Shown here piece by piece: positions 35,103 through 46,785 of a DNA stretch of 64,000 nucleotides. The stretch comes from Lathyrus oleraceus (lineage: Eukaryota > Streptophyta > Magnoliopsida > Fabales > Fabaceae), in the NCBI RefSeq assembly GCF_024323335.1, contig NC_066584.1, forward strand, positions 433,685,408-433,749,407, in the 5' to 3' direction. The notes under the pieces were generated by a model that had not been told where the DNA came from, ran no database searches, and saw only the letters and a program-made list of their open reading frames with translations. Position numbers and translations under genes: made by a program. Every line of letters begins with the position of its first letter. Positions within the stretch are counted from its first letter, which is position 1.

Positions 35103-36744
35103 AGAAGTAACAGAAAGTATGAAGGGGGATCTGAGGGCGGTCATCGTATTGATTCAACCACATAACATAAATAAAAAAACCTTCACAATACGCTATTACA
35201 AAATCACTATACCATAACAAACCAACATCACTTTTCATCTTTTTCTTCACATAAAATAAACTTTCATCTTACTACCTCTACAACTCACAAATATCAACAT
35301 AACAATAATAAAATAAAAATGAAAAAATAGAAGTAAAAAGAAGAAGATAGATAATCATCAGATCCATTGCTCACAGTCATCCCACTAGTGCAACTGCTCC
35401 CTCTCGTCGGATCCGCCACCGTCAGATCTACGAGTATCGTCGATAATCATCACTTTTTATATATTTATTTCAAAGCTTTCCTTGTGATTTTATTTGTTTT
35501 ATGTATGTTGTGTTTTCATTTGAGAAAGTAAAGGAATTTAAAATAGAGAGTGAGATTGAGACCACTTATGAGATTTGTTCGTTTTTATATGAGAGTGTAG
35601 AAGTAGAGAGATGAGAAACATTGAGAAAGAGAGAGTGAAACATGTTTTTAATTTGTGTTTTTCTGATTTTGTTTTGTTTATTTTATTTTATATTCCTCGC
35701 CACATGTCCTGTTATTATTAGTTGTTTGGTTAATTTTGAAAAGTCAATATCTCATTTAACTCATTTACTATTAGCTTTTAAATTTTGGTAAAAAAAATGA
35801 ATGTATAACCGTGAGAGAGAAAGAGTGAATTAAGAAAAGGGTGTTTTAAATCTTAGACTTTTTCAAAACATCATTTTTATTGTTTATGATTATTATTATT
35901 TTATTTTATTGTCTTTTTTTTCTCTTTTAATTTTTATGTTTATTTTTCTTTAAAACCTGATTACATGGGGTCGGTACTCCCCTAGAGGCTAATGGTATTT
36001 TCTTTTTCTTTCTTTCTCTTTCCTTCTTTTTTTTAATTTTTAATTTTATTTTTTATTTTTAAAAAGGGGATATATATTTAGTAATGCTTTTAATGTTTTA
36101 CTTCGGTCCTTTCTTCTTGCACTCCTTATCCAATCCTATTTGCACCTCTCTCTTTTGGGCTTTTTAGCCCATTTTCTTTATATTTCATTTGTTTGTCTTA
36201 TCTTTGTTTTATTTATTGTTAATTTCTTGCATTCTCTTATTTTTATTATTGTATGGAAGAATAGAATCATGAGTAAATAGAAAATTAAAATTAAAAAAGA
36301 AACAATAAAGAAAATTATTCAATTTTTTTATCCTTTCTTTTGTTTTGTAGTTAATAACCATTTTATTTTATTTATTTATTTCTACTTGATTGAGTAGTAC
36401 TATATTATTATTTGTTTCACTATTATTTTATTTGTTCTTCCCAAATGACAAACGTACTCTCATCCCGTTGATTCTAATTTTTATTTACTTGTTTGCTTTT
36501 ATTTTATTTCCCTTAGTTAGATTAAATGAATTAATTAAATAATAGACTAAAAATAAATAAAATCAACCTTTCAAACAAGAACAAACACTTGATCAACATC
36601 AAGTTAGTCTTCAAAATCTCACCAACTCAAAATATTTTCGAAAAAACCATTTTCATTTCCAATTTCAACTATTTTTAAATCATCGAGTGGTTTTTCTTAA
36701 AGTTAAACACAAGATTAAAACTCTTCTTAAAATAAACACGAAAG

Positions 36745-37050
36745 CAGATGACCGTTAGAATCTAGCATTCTGGTGGAAACCCTCAAGTGATCGGTTCCGA
36801 GCCTCGCGTTTTGGGTTAACCGTTCATTCTTTTCTTTCGTCCCTAAAACACTTTAATTAACTTGGATAAAACAAGGGCCGTTGGGATCAAGCATTCTGGC
36901 GCAACTCTTTGAACAATTGATTCTTATCAAGCGTTTGTTGTCCATCAAACAATATTCTCAATTAATTCGAATGAAAAAGGACCATTGGAATCTAGCATTC
37001 CGGTGGAACCCCGAATGATTGATCCCGAGGCTTATGTCTCGTTCTCATCA
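36745..37050 (+). repeat. three diverged tandem modules in Ogre D LTR
   Basis: Modules near 36748, 36876 and 36976 share CCGTTGGGATCAAGCATTC-like cores (one reads GGAATCTAGCATTCCGGTGG), followed by GAACCCC or equivalents and a TGATC element. The same three occur in the 3' LTR at about 53257-53540. Confidence 0.6.
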
Positions 37051-37811
37051 AATGTTCGTCATTCATCTATAAAATACATCCAACACATCAAACTCTTTCC
37101 TCGCCGTCGTGCGATTAATCTTCAAAACCTTTTCAAAAACGAAAAAACATCTTGTCTTAAGATGATGTAAAGCAATGTTTCGTCCATAATTGTTGAGTTG
37201 AGATAAGTGACATTTTTCCGAATGTTGATTTGTAAATCCATTCGATGTGTGGTATACGTCCGCTCCCCATCTGTTTTGGGTAAAACAATGTTTTTTCGTC
37301 GATTAATACAATATACCTTTCGCTAAAATCGACCAACAAACAAACATTTTTCTACCTAGAACTACGTAAGCCTTGAGTTCTCTATTGAGATACGTAGGAG
37401 CAGGATTGCGAAATCTTGTCAGGCCCATTGATAAAAAACTTAGGTTTGGTCCCCTTCATTGTAAAAATCCAAAAACATTCTTCTCTCTTCTATTCTTTCT
37501 TTCCCATCTAATAACTCGAGAAGCCTAACATTTCTAAGCTAACACTAACGCGCATAATTAACCTAATGGTTCCCGTTGGGTACAACGGACGTGAGGGGTG
37601 CTAATACCTTCCCCTTGCGTAATCGACTCTCGAACCCTGATATTGGTTGCGATGACCATATCTTATCCTTTCTTTTAGAGGTTTTATCGATATTTCCCCT
37701 TTCCCTATTTGGGAATAAATAAAGTTCGGTGGCGACTTTGTTCACTCCATCGTGTGAGTGTGCGATTGCGCTTCTCTTAAGTCGTGTTCTCATTTTTCGA
37801 GGTACGACAGA

Positions 37812-37829
37812 TGGCGACTCTGTTGGGGA
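37812..37829 (+). other. primer-binding site, tRNA-Arg type (Ogre D)
   Basis: TGGCGACTCTGTTGGGGA begins two bases after the LTR end (GACA at 37806-37809). It is the primer site commonly reported for Ogre/Tat elements. Confidence 0.85.
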
Positions 37830-38071
37830 CAGGAACATCCCTACGTGAGTCAACCCTACTTCAGTTAAGTTTTCGTATGTGTGTTATCTTTGTTCGTTTA
37901 TTTTTCTTCCTTTGTTATGTGATTTCTTTATCCTTACTTTATCGCATTTGCATATCTGTATATATGTTCATATGTGGGCTTTGGGATTTTTGATATCATG
38001 AATAAAGCTCTACACCCGAGCTTTGGAAAAAGAAGAGGGAACACATAAGTTTAGAATTAGAATTTGTGTAG

Positions 38072-38395
38072 TGTTAGTCCCCAAGGGCCACTCCTTGCGT
38101 GTCTAGCATGAAGACTCCTCTAGAGTAGACATGTTTGTAGATCTCGTTATAAGACAGCTAGCCTGTCGCATGACGTTGATTCATGAAGGGTCCGTGACTC
38201 TAGGAGCCCCTCTTAAAACCAGTTTCTACTTTGGTGGTTGTGTAATGTTGGACTCCAAGGGCCTCTCCTTGTTGCACCCAACATGAAAACCCAACTCATA
38301 AGAGACCTTTCATCACTCTTGTCATAAAGCGGCTAGCCTGTTGCATGATGTTGATACGTTTATGGTCCATGACTCTGGGAACCTTATCAAAAATG
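38072..38395 (+). repeat. leader duplication in Ogre D
   Basis: Two diverged copies of about 150-170 bp, each with CCAAGGGCCACTCCTTG or close, GCTAGCCTGTCGCATGA, and GGTCCGTGACTCTAGGA. They lie in the untranslated leader between primer site and ORF1. The rest of 37830-38690 shows no gene. Confidence 0.7.
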
Positions 38396-38694
38396 TAGAA
38401 ACTATCCTGTGAGTGGGTTTATGGGTAACCGACTTAAAACTATCTATTAAGAAGCCTACCAAATAGGGTGTTTTGAGTTACCTTGTGATATCCCAAAACC
38501 AAATACCATGCATTCATGATCATTTGCATAACATCATGACACTCATACAAAATTTTATTTTCAAGGAATTTTTGAATACGCAACTGCTAGCACAAAAAGT
38601 TTGTAATGGGTTCAGAAAGAAGGAAAACATTACCATTCAAAGCCAAAATGCCAGATATTACCAACATATCAAGACTTTTGAATGAACTTCCCGC

Positions 38695-40530
38695 ATGCAA
38701 GGAAAGTTTGGCCAGATTTTGGATCTCCTCTTAGTAGATGTTCAAACACCAGCCATCACCGCTTTGGCTCAGTTCTATGATCCTCCGCTTCGAAGTTTCT
38801 TATTCCAAGAATTTCAATTGACTCCAACCTTGGAGGAATTCGACCGGCTCTTGGGATTTTCTATGAAAGGAAAGACACCGTATAATAGAATTGGTCAGGT
38901 ACCTGAGGTAGAGATGCTAGCCATTGCACTCCACATCCCCATATATGATGCATTGGCTAATTGGAAGAAAAGGGAGAATCTCTTTGGTTTTTGGAGGGCT
39001 TACCTAGAAGAAGAAGCAGAAAGGTTGTTTGTGATACATCATTGGGATGCATTGGCAAATATACTAGCTCTTCTCATATATGGGTTAGTATTGTTCCCAA
39101 CCCATGAAGGTTTTATAGATTCAGCTGCCATAAGTATCTTTTGGGTCGTTTGGAAGGATAAACAAAGTTTGGTTCCTCCACTACTAGCTGACACTTTTCA
39201 TACTTTGCATACTCGACATCAAAAGAAGAATGGAATGTTGATATGTTGCCTTCCATTGATCTATAATTGGCTTATCTCATATGTGTTCAGGCCTAATGCT
39301 CACATCAGTGAAATGTCCAATGGGGAGTGGGCAAGAACTCTGGTGTCTTTGTCTAGTAAGGATATCATTTGGTACCGACATAAGCTGAATGTTGAAGAAA
39401 TCATTATCAGTGTTGGTAGTTTCCCAAATGTACCGCTAATAGGATCTAAAGGTTGCATCAGCTACAACCCCATGTTAGCTCTACGATAGTTTGGATACCC
39501 TATGTGTGGGAAGCTCGATGATAAAGAGTTAGAAGAGATGGTTTTGAATGATATGGGAATCAATGATCCTTTTCTCCTCCGTAAGATCATCCGATCTTGG
39601 GAAAAGGTGCATACCAAAGGAATAGAATCAGTAAAGAAGAATGATGCAACAAGGGTTCCTTATCAGTAATGGGTCTCGGAGAGGATCAAAGTTGTGAAGC
39701 TCCCTTTTTCTATAGAGATTCCTCTAAAGTCTACTTCACCAGAACCAGACCCTGTTTCTCTTGAAGAGGTGGAAGAACTTCGAGCCATGGTAGTTAAACT
39801 TGGAAAGGAGAAAGAGGATTTGCAATCTGAACTCCACAAAGAAACTGGGGAAAATATGATTCTCAAGAGGAAGAGTAACCAAAGGAAGGAACTTTTGGAG
39901 TAGAGTTGTAAGAAGAACAGAATTGAGCAAGATGTCAAGGAAAGAGTCTTGGAGTGCCTAGATCAGGCTGATAGTGGATTAGGTTCACTCCATGATGAGT
40001 TAGCTAAGGCCAAAAGAGATGGACAAGAGTGGAAGCGTTGGTGGGACCTAGCCACTAAGCAAAAGAAGGAGGTAAGGGAGGAGCTTGAAGCCCAAATCCA
40101 AGAACTGAAGGAGCAACTTCAAAGCTCCGAAGCTGAAGTGGTGCGTGAAAGACGTCTTAAGGAACGAGCCCAAAGAGCCTCTCAAATATGCCCTAAAGCC
40201 TGGGAAGAGAAGTGTGATGAGTTGAATACCAACAAGGAGCTAGCTAGTTATTGGAAGGAACAATATGAGTCTCTGAAGAGCCAAAGCATGGGTTGGCTAA
40301 ATCATAGGAAGCTTTTGAATGAGATATTGGATGAGTATGAATGCACCATCAACCTTCTGCAGCCAAGTGTTGCTGCATACCGTACGAAGTTGGCTAACCT
40401 CATAGAGTTTTGTAATGGCGTGGCCATAGACTTACCATGGAAATTAGAAAATGCTCTAGAGGACATGGATGAAAATAACACTCATCCTTCGGCTCGTGAC
40501 CTTGTTTTGCTTTGCGAAAGGATGATGTGA
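38695..40530 (+). pseudogene. Ogre D ORF1 (accessory ORF upstream of gag), broken by three stops
   Basis: Frame 1 from about 38695 to TGA 40528-40530, roughly 610 codons, with stops at 39487, 39667 and 39901. The first two are single C-to-T changes from Gln. The N-terminal half is helical and aromatic-rich, with FLFQEFQLTPTLEEFDRLLG, NLFGFWRAYLEEEAERLF and IFWVVWKDKQSLVPPLL, resembling plant-mobile-domain/DUF7745-type proteins. The C-terminal half is charged and coiled-coil-like (EEVEELRAMVVKLGKEKEDL; EELEAQIQELKEQLQSSEAE). No signal peptide. An ORF before gag is diagnostic of Ogre; its function is unknown. The true start is uncertain because the preceding frame 1 ends in a stop at 38683 and conserved-looking codons upstream lie in another frame. 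Confidence 0.8.
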
Positions 40531-40936
40531 AGATTCAAAGAAGAATTGAAGTCCCACAAAGAGCGAGTTGCTAAGAGGACTCTTTAAGTTGTTTGCTTCA
40601 TGTTATTTCCAATTTTTGTATTTGGCTTAATGTTTTGTACCCACTTTGATTGTATACTTCATACTCTTTGGCTTCATTGAATGAATGGGTATTGAATTTT
40701 TGCATCAGCTTCTAACTATTGTCTTCTGTTTCTGTTCACATTACTTTCAAAGTGCGTGCTCAACAACTGCAAAGTTTGTAAGAATCCCTAAAAATAAATA
40801 AACATAAAGTGCATTCATACATACATTCATGCATTCTCCATATAAATAAATAAAACTCATTCCGTTTTCTCTATTCAATTGTTACACACTGAGTCCTCAA
40901 CACCACTACAACACAAGAGCCAACGCTCGTCAAAGA
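40531..40936 (+). other. spacer between ORF1 and gag, Ogre D
   Basis: About 400 bp, AT-rich, with a CATACATACATTCATGCATT stretch. I see no gene or clear regulatory motif. Confidence 0.6.
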
Positions 40937-43400
40937 ATGGCAAATCAAGAACAAGAATTGGAGAGATTAAGCTCAAAACTTGAGGACCTACGCGGAAACA
41001 TGGGTCAATTCATGGAAATACTACAAGTCATTAAGGCCAAATTAGACACCCAAACGACAGTCGTTTCAAAAATCACCGGTCCTATGATTGAACCCCAACC
41101 TGCAAGGACAGTGCCTACTACTTGGCCAGTCTTCGGTTTACCTCCCGGCTTTACACCTCCAGTTGAAGGTGCCCCTGGCGTTGTACAATCCACTCAGCAA
41201 ACAGTCCCTCTACCAACCATCAATGAAGCTCATCCCGTGGTCCACACATTTGCACCACCCCTTCTCCACGCACATGTGCAACCTTATTTTGAAGATCAAC
41301 AACATGCTCCGGATTTTTCTGACAAAGATGATGAAAGGCATGAAGACATAAAACGAATGAAGGAGAATTTTCAGATTCTTGAGAAAAGGTTAAGGGCTAT
41401 GGAAGGTGACCAAGTCTTTGGTGTTGTTGCTAGGGAGATGTGCCTAGTGTCTGGTCTCATGATTCCCGCAAAATTCAAGAACCTGAATTTCGATAAGTAC
41501 GAGGGCCACTCATGTCCTAAAAGTCACCTCATTATGTACTATCGAAAAATTGCGGCGCATGTGGAGGACGATAAACTTATGATACATTGCTTCCAAGACA
41601 GCTTGAGGGGTGCTCCCTCTAAGTGGTACTTAAGCCTTGATCAAAGTAGAATTCATTGTTTCCAAGACTTATCTGATGCTTTCATCCAGCATTATAAGTA
41701 TAACATGGATATGGCCCCGGAAAGGAGGCAATTGCTGAGCATGTCCCAGAAAGATAACGAGTCTTTTAAGGAATATGCACAAGGATGGAGGGAAGTGGCC
41801 TCGCAAGTCGAACCACCCCTTGTTGAGAAGGAGTTAGCAGATTGGTTCATGGATACAGTAAATCCCACGTTCTATTAAAGGATGATGAGTAGTGTATCGA
41901 CAAGTTTCTCTGACTTGGTTGCCGCGGGCATAAAAGTCGAGCTTGGATTAAAGAATGGCAAATGATAACCACTACTGGAACATCCGGTAATAATGTCAAA
42001 AAGTTTTCAGGAGGTTTTCAAAGAAAGAAAGAGGGCGAAACAAACGCAGTGTCGACCAGTCAAAGAAGGAGTCACTCGTGGAAGAAGCAACACCAACAAA
42101 TTGCTCAACAACCAACCAACTTATCCAGTGCAGTATATTCAACAACCGTATGTGGCAGCAGTCACGCCAACTTTCAACCAATCACAAGCTCCTGTCTATC
42201 AACCTATTCAACAAGCACCGGTATACCAGCAAACACCCATGTCGCTCGCTTATTAACAGCCAAGGGCACAGGCTCCGCGTCCACAAAATCTTCCAAATCA
42301 AAATAGGGTACAAAGAGGAAGACCTCTTTTCGCTTCAATCCCTATGACGTACACTGAGTTATACCCATCATTGCTGCAGAAAGGGTTGGTGACTCCCAGA
42401 CCTTTGGGTCCCCCGCCAAATCCTTTACCTCCATGGTACAATCAAGATGCCCATTGTCTTTTCCATGAGGGTGCCCCTGGGCATGATTTAGAGGGATGTT
42501 ATGCTTTGAAGCATATTGTGCGAGAGCTGGTTGAGAAGAAGATCCTTTCATTCCGAGATGTTGGACCCAATGTAAAAAGTAACCCTCTACCGGAACATGG
42601 TGATGTTAATGCCATTGAGGATGTTTCTGATGTTTGTATAATCAAAAATGTTGAAAATGTTAAAACTCCATTGCTAGCACTCCATGCAAGATTGGTGGGA
42701 GCTAGTTTGATTGATACCTGTCACGACGATTGTGAAGAATGTGCCGTTTATCCAAGGGGATGTAAAGTGGTACGAACTGATATTCAAAACTTGATGGATC
42801 AAGGTGTTTTTCAAGTTTGTGGTCCTACAACAAACGAGGAAGTTTCAGTCATTGAACCCTTTTTCAATCTACCAGAACCTATTGAGATAACTTATCAAAG
42901 AAAAGATGTTGTTCATCCATCCCCCATGGTAGTTTGTATGCCTACCCCCTTTCCCTTTGAAAACACCAAGGCGGTACCTTGGAAATATGGCATAACTGTG
43001 GTAGATAGAGTGATAGATGAAGAACCCAAAGATGTTGAAGGTGAGAAAATCTTGGAGAATGTTGACACCAATATCACTAACATCGCAGGGACGAGCAAGA
43101 TGACCCGCAGTGGTCGGATTTATACTCCCGATGTTAATATAATCCCTCAAGAACAAACAAGGGAAGCTACAACTACAAATCCTGCCCCAGAGTATGGAGG
43201 GGTACAGTCGGCCGTGAAATCAGATGAAGCGATTGAATTTCTAAAAATGATAAAGAAAAGCGACTACAAGATAGTCGATCAGTTACATAAAACACCGTCA
43301 AAAATATCTATCTTGTTCTTGCTTCTGAATTCCCAAGCTCATAGGGAGGCTCTACTGAAAGTGCTTGCTCAAGCTCATGTTACCCTAGATATAATGGTTG
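40937..43400 (+). pseudogene. gag: Ogre D gag, broken
   Basis: ATG 40937 opens an N-terminal heptad stretch (LERLSSKLEDLRGNMGQFME) and a Pro-rich linker. The capsid domain at about 41450-41875 has KFKNLNFDKYEGHSCPKSH and NESFKEYAQGWREVASQVEP. In frame 2 stops occur at 41876, about 41960 and 42254. Between about 41965 and 42110 the plausible reading switches to frame 1 and back, indicating compensating indels. From 42344 the frame is open to 43609, with CLFHEGAPGHDLEGCYALKH (a Cys/His nucleocapsid-like motif) near 42457 and an acidic linker leading to protease. The gene cannot yield full Gag. Confidence 0.85.
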
Positions 43401-44336
43401 GCCAATTCGATGGGGTGGTCGCCAATATCAGAGCCTGCAACACTCTAAGTTTCAACAATGAAGAGCTACCCAAGGAAGGGAAGAATCACAACCACGCCTT
43501 ACATGTATCCATAAAGTGCCAAGAAGATGCTCTGGCCAGGGTCTTAGTTAACACTGGATCGTCCCTCAATGTTCTACCAAAGAGGGCGCTTGCTAAATTA
43601 TCTTACTAAGGTTTGGAAATAAAACCTAGTGCACTTGTGGTAAAAGCATTTAATGGTTCTCGAAGGACATTAGTTGGGGAGGTAGAGCTACCAATCCAAA
43701 TCGGACCGCATGTATTCCCATCAATTTCCAAGTCATGGACATAAATCCCGCTTATAGCTGCCTTTTGGGACGTCCATGGATACATGCTGCTGGGGCAGTG
43801 ACTTCTACTTTGCATCAGAAAATGAAGTTTATTGTCGATGACAAGCTCGTCATTGTCTCGGGTGAACAAGATTTTATCATTAGTCAACTCTCCTCTTTCC
43901 GTTATATCGAGGCTGGTGAAGATGCCTTAGAGACCTCTTTCCAAGCACTTGAAATATCCAATGCCACACTTGCAGAAGTAAAGGATCCTATTGAGAAAAC
44001 CAGTTTGTCGTTCGCCTCTTTGAATAGTGCAAGGTCAACAGTTGAAAGTGGAGGTCCTACAGGTTGGGGGCAAGTCATCAATGTCAGCAAGAAAAATGAT
44101 CATTTTGGTTTGGGGTACAAGCCTTCTGCTAAGGAAGGAGCCCTGGTCCCCGCAAAGGACCGCATACGGAGCATACAAGAAGTTTTCCTAAGCATAGGAT
44201 TTATCCATGGGGATCAAGTTGGTGCAGTTGAAGATGACACTGAAGATGGAGAAGCATCAAATCTGATATACCGGTGTGAAACAGCCTTAACAAATTGGGA
44301 AGTAGTTGAGATTCCAGAAGTTTTTCCTATGTCAAA
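43401..44336 (+). pseudogene. Ogre D protease region, active-site Asp replaced by Asn
   Basis: Frame 2 up to 43609 contains the retropepsin loop VLVNTGSSLNVLP. The expected Asp of DTGSS is Asn (codon AAC at 43550-43552), a single G-to-A change. A stop at 43607 and a frameshift near 43720 move the second half (CLLGRPWIHAAGAV, about 43755) to frame 1. Frame 1 then runs to 44336, ending EVFPMS, where an exon boundary is predicted. The domain is identified with confidence; activity is lost. Confidence 0.85.
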
Positions 44337-44586
44337 GTAATTGTGTTTTCCTTTGTTTTTTCAAAATCCTTAGCTCTGCCCAAGGCTAACGGATCATTTG
44401 TAGGGCCACTTTAAATTTCAAAATCATTATGACAAATAAAGAGCATTTTGTTCAAATTCTTATCGTTCATTTATTTGTTTTTCTTTCCTTAAAATGGCAA
44501 TCCTTTCAAAAACTACAAAAATATTTTTAATTCTTTTGCATTTTATTTCCACTTTTCTAAAAAGCCATCATTTAAAAAACATGCAG
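44337..44586 (+). other. predicted intron between protease and RT (Ogre D)
   Basis: GTAATTG at 44337 and ATGCAG ending at 44586 bound a 250-bp T-rich segment with stops. Joining 44336 to 44587 links frame 1 of the protease exon to frame 2 of the RT exon without a stop, reading on through VEFDDPTTSYNF into the RT start. Ogre elements are known to carry a partly spliced intron at exactly this place. Branch point not assigned. Confidence 0.8.
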
Positions 44587-46785
44587 AATAATCAATAAAT
44601 CAGTTGAATTTGATGACCCCACTACTTCCTATAACTTTCAACTCCCCATCTACCAAGCGGAAGAGGATAATGAGGAAGATTGTGATTTTCCTGAAGAATT
44701 GGAAAGGCTGCTCGAGCACGAGTCAAAGGCCCTTCAGCCGCATCAAGAACCAGTGGATACAATCAACCTTGGCACTGAGGAAGAAAAGAAAAAGGTCAAA
44801 GTTGGGACTACACTTGAGGCAAGCATCAAAGAAAGATTGATCAAGTTGCTACAAGAATATGTAGATGTATTTGCTTGGTCGTATCAGGATATGTCAGGTT
44901 TAGATACTGATATTGTTTTCCACAAGCTACCACTACAGCCAGATTACCCGCAAGTGAAGCAGAAGCTCCGAAGAGCAAGACCCGACATGGCTCTAAAGAT
45001 TTGTGATGAGGTGAAACGCCAATTTGATGTCGGTTTTCTAGCAGTTGCAAAGTACCCTCAATGGGTAGCTAATATTGTACCAGTACCCAAAAAGGATGGC
45101 AAGGTCAGAATGTGTGTTGATAACAGGGATCTAAACAAAGCTAGTCCAAAGGACGATTTCCCCCTGCCACATATTGACACTCTAGTAGACAACACTGCTA
45201 AGTTCGCGGTCTTCTCCTTTATGGACGAATTCTCGGGTTATAATCAAATTAAGATGGATCCAGAAGACATGGAAAAGACCACATTCATCACCCCTTGGGG
45301 AACATTTTGCTACAAGGTAATGCCATTTGGTCTCAAAAATGCTGGGGCAACTTACCAAAGAGCAATGGTCACTCTTTTCCATGATATGATGCACAAGGAA
45401 ATTGAGGTTTATGTAGATGATATGATTGCAAAATCCCAAAGTGAAGAGGATCATATAGATCACTTGCAAAATCTATTTGAGCGTCTTCGGAAATTTCAAC
45501 TACGGTTGAATCCTGCTAAATGCACCTTCGGTGTCCAATCTGGAAAGTTGCTTGGTTTCATTGTTAGTCAACAAGGAATTGAGGTAGATCCAGACAAGGT
45601 TAGAGCAATACAAGAAATGCCTGCTCCACGTACAAAGAAAGAAGTTAGAGGATTCCTGGGACGTTTGAACTATATCTCTAGGTTTATATCTCATATGACT
45701 GCTACGTGTGAACCTATATTCAAGTTGCTTAGAAAAGATCAAGCAGTTGAATGGAACTCTGACTGCCAAAGGGCTTTTGAGAAGATCGGACAATACCTGC
45801 AAGAGCCCCCTATTCTACTTCCACCTGTTCAGGGGAAACCACTCTTTATGTACTTAACTGTGCTTGAAAAGTCAATGGGATGCGTGCTGGGACAACATGA
45901 TGAAACCGACCGAAAAGAACATGCCATCTACTATCTGAGCAAGAAGTTTACCGATTGTGAAACCCGATATTCACTCTTGGAGAAAACTTGTTGTGCTTTA
46001 GCATGGGCTGCTCGCCGTCTAAGACAATACATGATTTGTCACACTACTTTGTTGATCTCAAAAATGGATCCAATAAAATATATCTTTGAAAAGCCTGCTT
46101 TAACTGGAAGACTCGCCCGTTGGCAGATGTTGTTGTCTGAGTATGATATCCAGTATGTATCCCAGAAAGCCATTAAAGGAAGCGTGTTGTCTGATTACCT
46201 GGCACACCAGCCTGTTGAAGACTACCAATCGTTGAAATTCGACTTTCCTGATGAAGACATTATGGTAGTAAAAGATTGTGATATCCCAGGACTTGATGAA
46301 GGACCTGAACCTAGAACTCGGTGGAAGCTCATGTTCGATGGTTCCTCCAACTACATGGGGCATGGCGTAGGAGTTGTTCTATTGAATCCGAATGGTGGAT
46401 ACACTCCTTTCACAGCAAGGGTGTGTTTTGATTGCACAAATAATATAGCAGAATATGAGGCGTGCATCCTAGGCATTAAAGCAGCAGTTGACCTCCGAAT
46501 CAAAATCCTCGAAGTATGTGGAGACTCAGCCTTGGTGATATACCAAGTCAAAGGCGAATGGGAAACCCGTGATACCAAGTTGATCGCATATCGTGCCTAT
46601 GTCATGGAACTAATAAAATAATTTGACGAAATCACTTTCCGTCATATCCCGAGAAGTGAGAACCAAATTGTTGATGCTTTGGCTATGTTGGCTTCAATGT
46701 ACCAAGTTAGATTCCATAATGAAGCGCCTCTCATTCAGATAGAGCGGAAAGTTGAGCCTGCCTACTGTCAGTCGGTTGAAGAGTA
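44587..46785 (+). pseudogene. Ogre D reverse transcriptase and RNase H
   Basis: Frame 2 is open from the predicted exon start through 46618. A linker precedes RT, which has SGLDTDIVFHKLPL, WVANIVPVPKKDGKVRMCVD, FMDEFSGYNQI, MPFGLKNAGATYQRAM and YVDDMIAKSQ (near 45410). After RT come GFLGRLNYISRFI and a first RNase H-like region (ARRLRQYM). A second, archaeal-type RNase H begins at about 46320 (LMFDGSSNYMGHGVGVV, NNIAEYEAC). Carrying two RNase H domains is typical of the Tat lineage. A stop at 46619 (TAA, one change from Gln) and another at 46784 interrupt the end. RT motifs look intact. Confidence 0.88.

Larger units (their letters stand above)
33762..37809 (+). repeat. Ogre D 5' LTR
   Basis: 4048 bp, very AT-rich in its first half. 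Features: a TATAAATA at 35095, TACATATATACTAGT tandem units at about 34764-34808, three diverged copies of a module with AATCTAGCATTC (36745-37050), and an end block with GGTGGCGACTTT. In the parts compared by eye it differs from the 3' LTR about once per 50-70 bases. Short ORFs in it show no domain. Confidence 0.94.
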
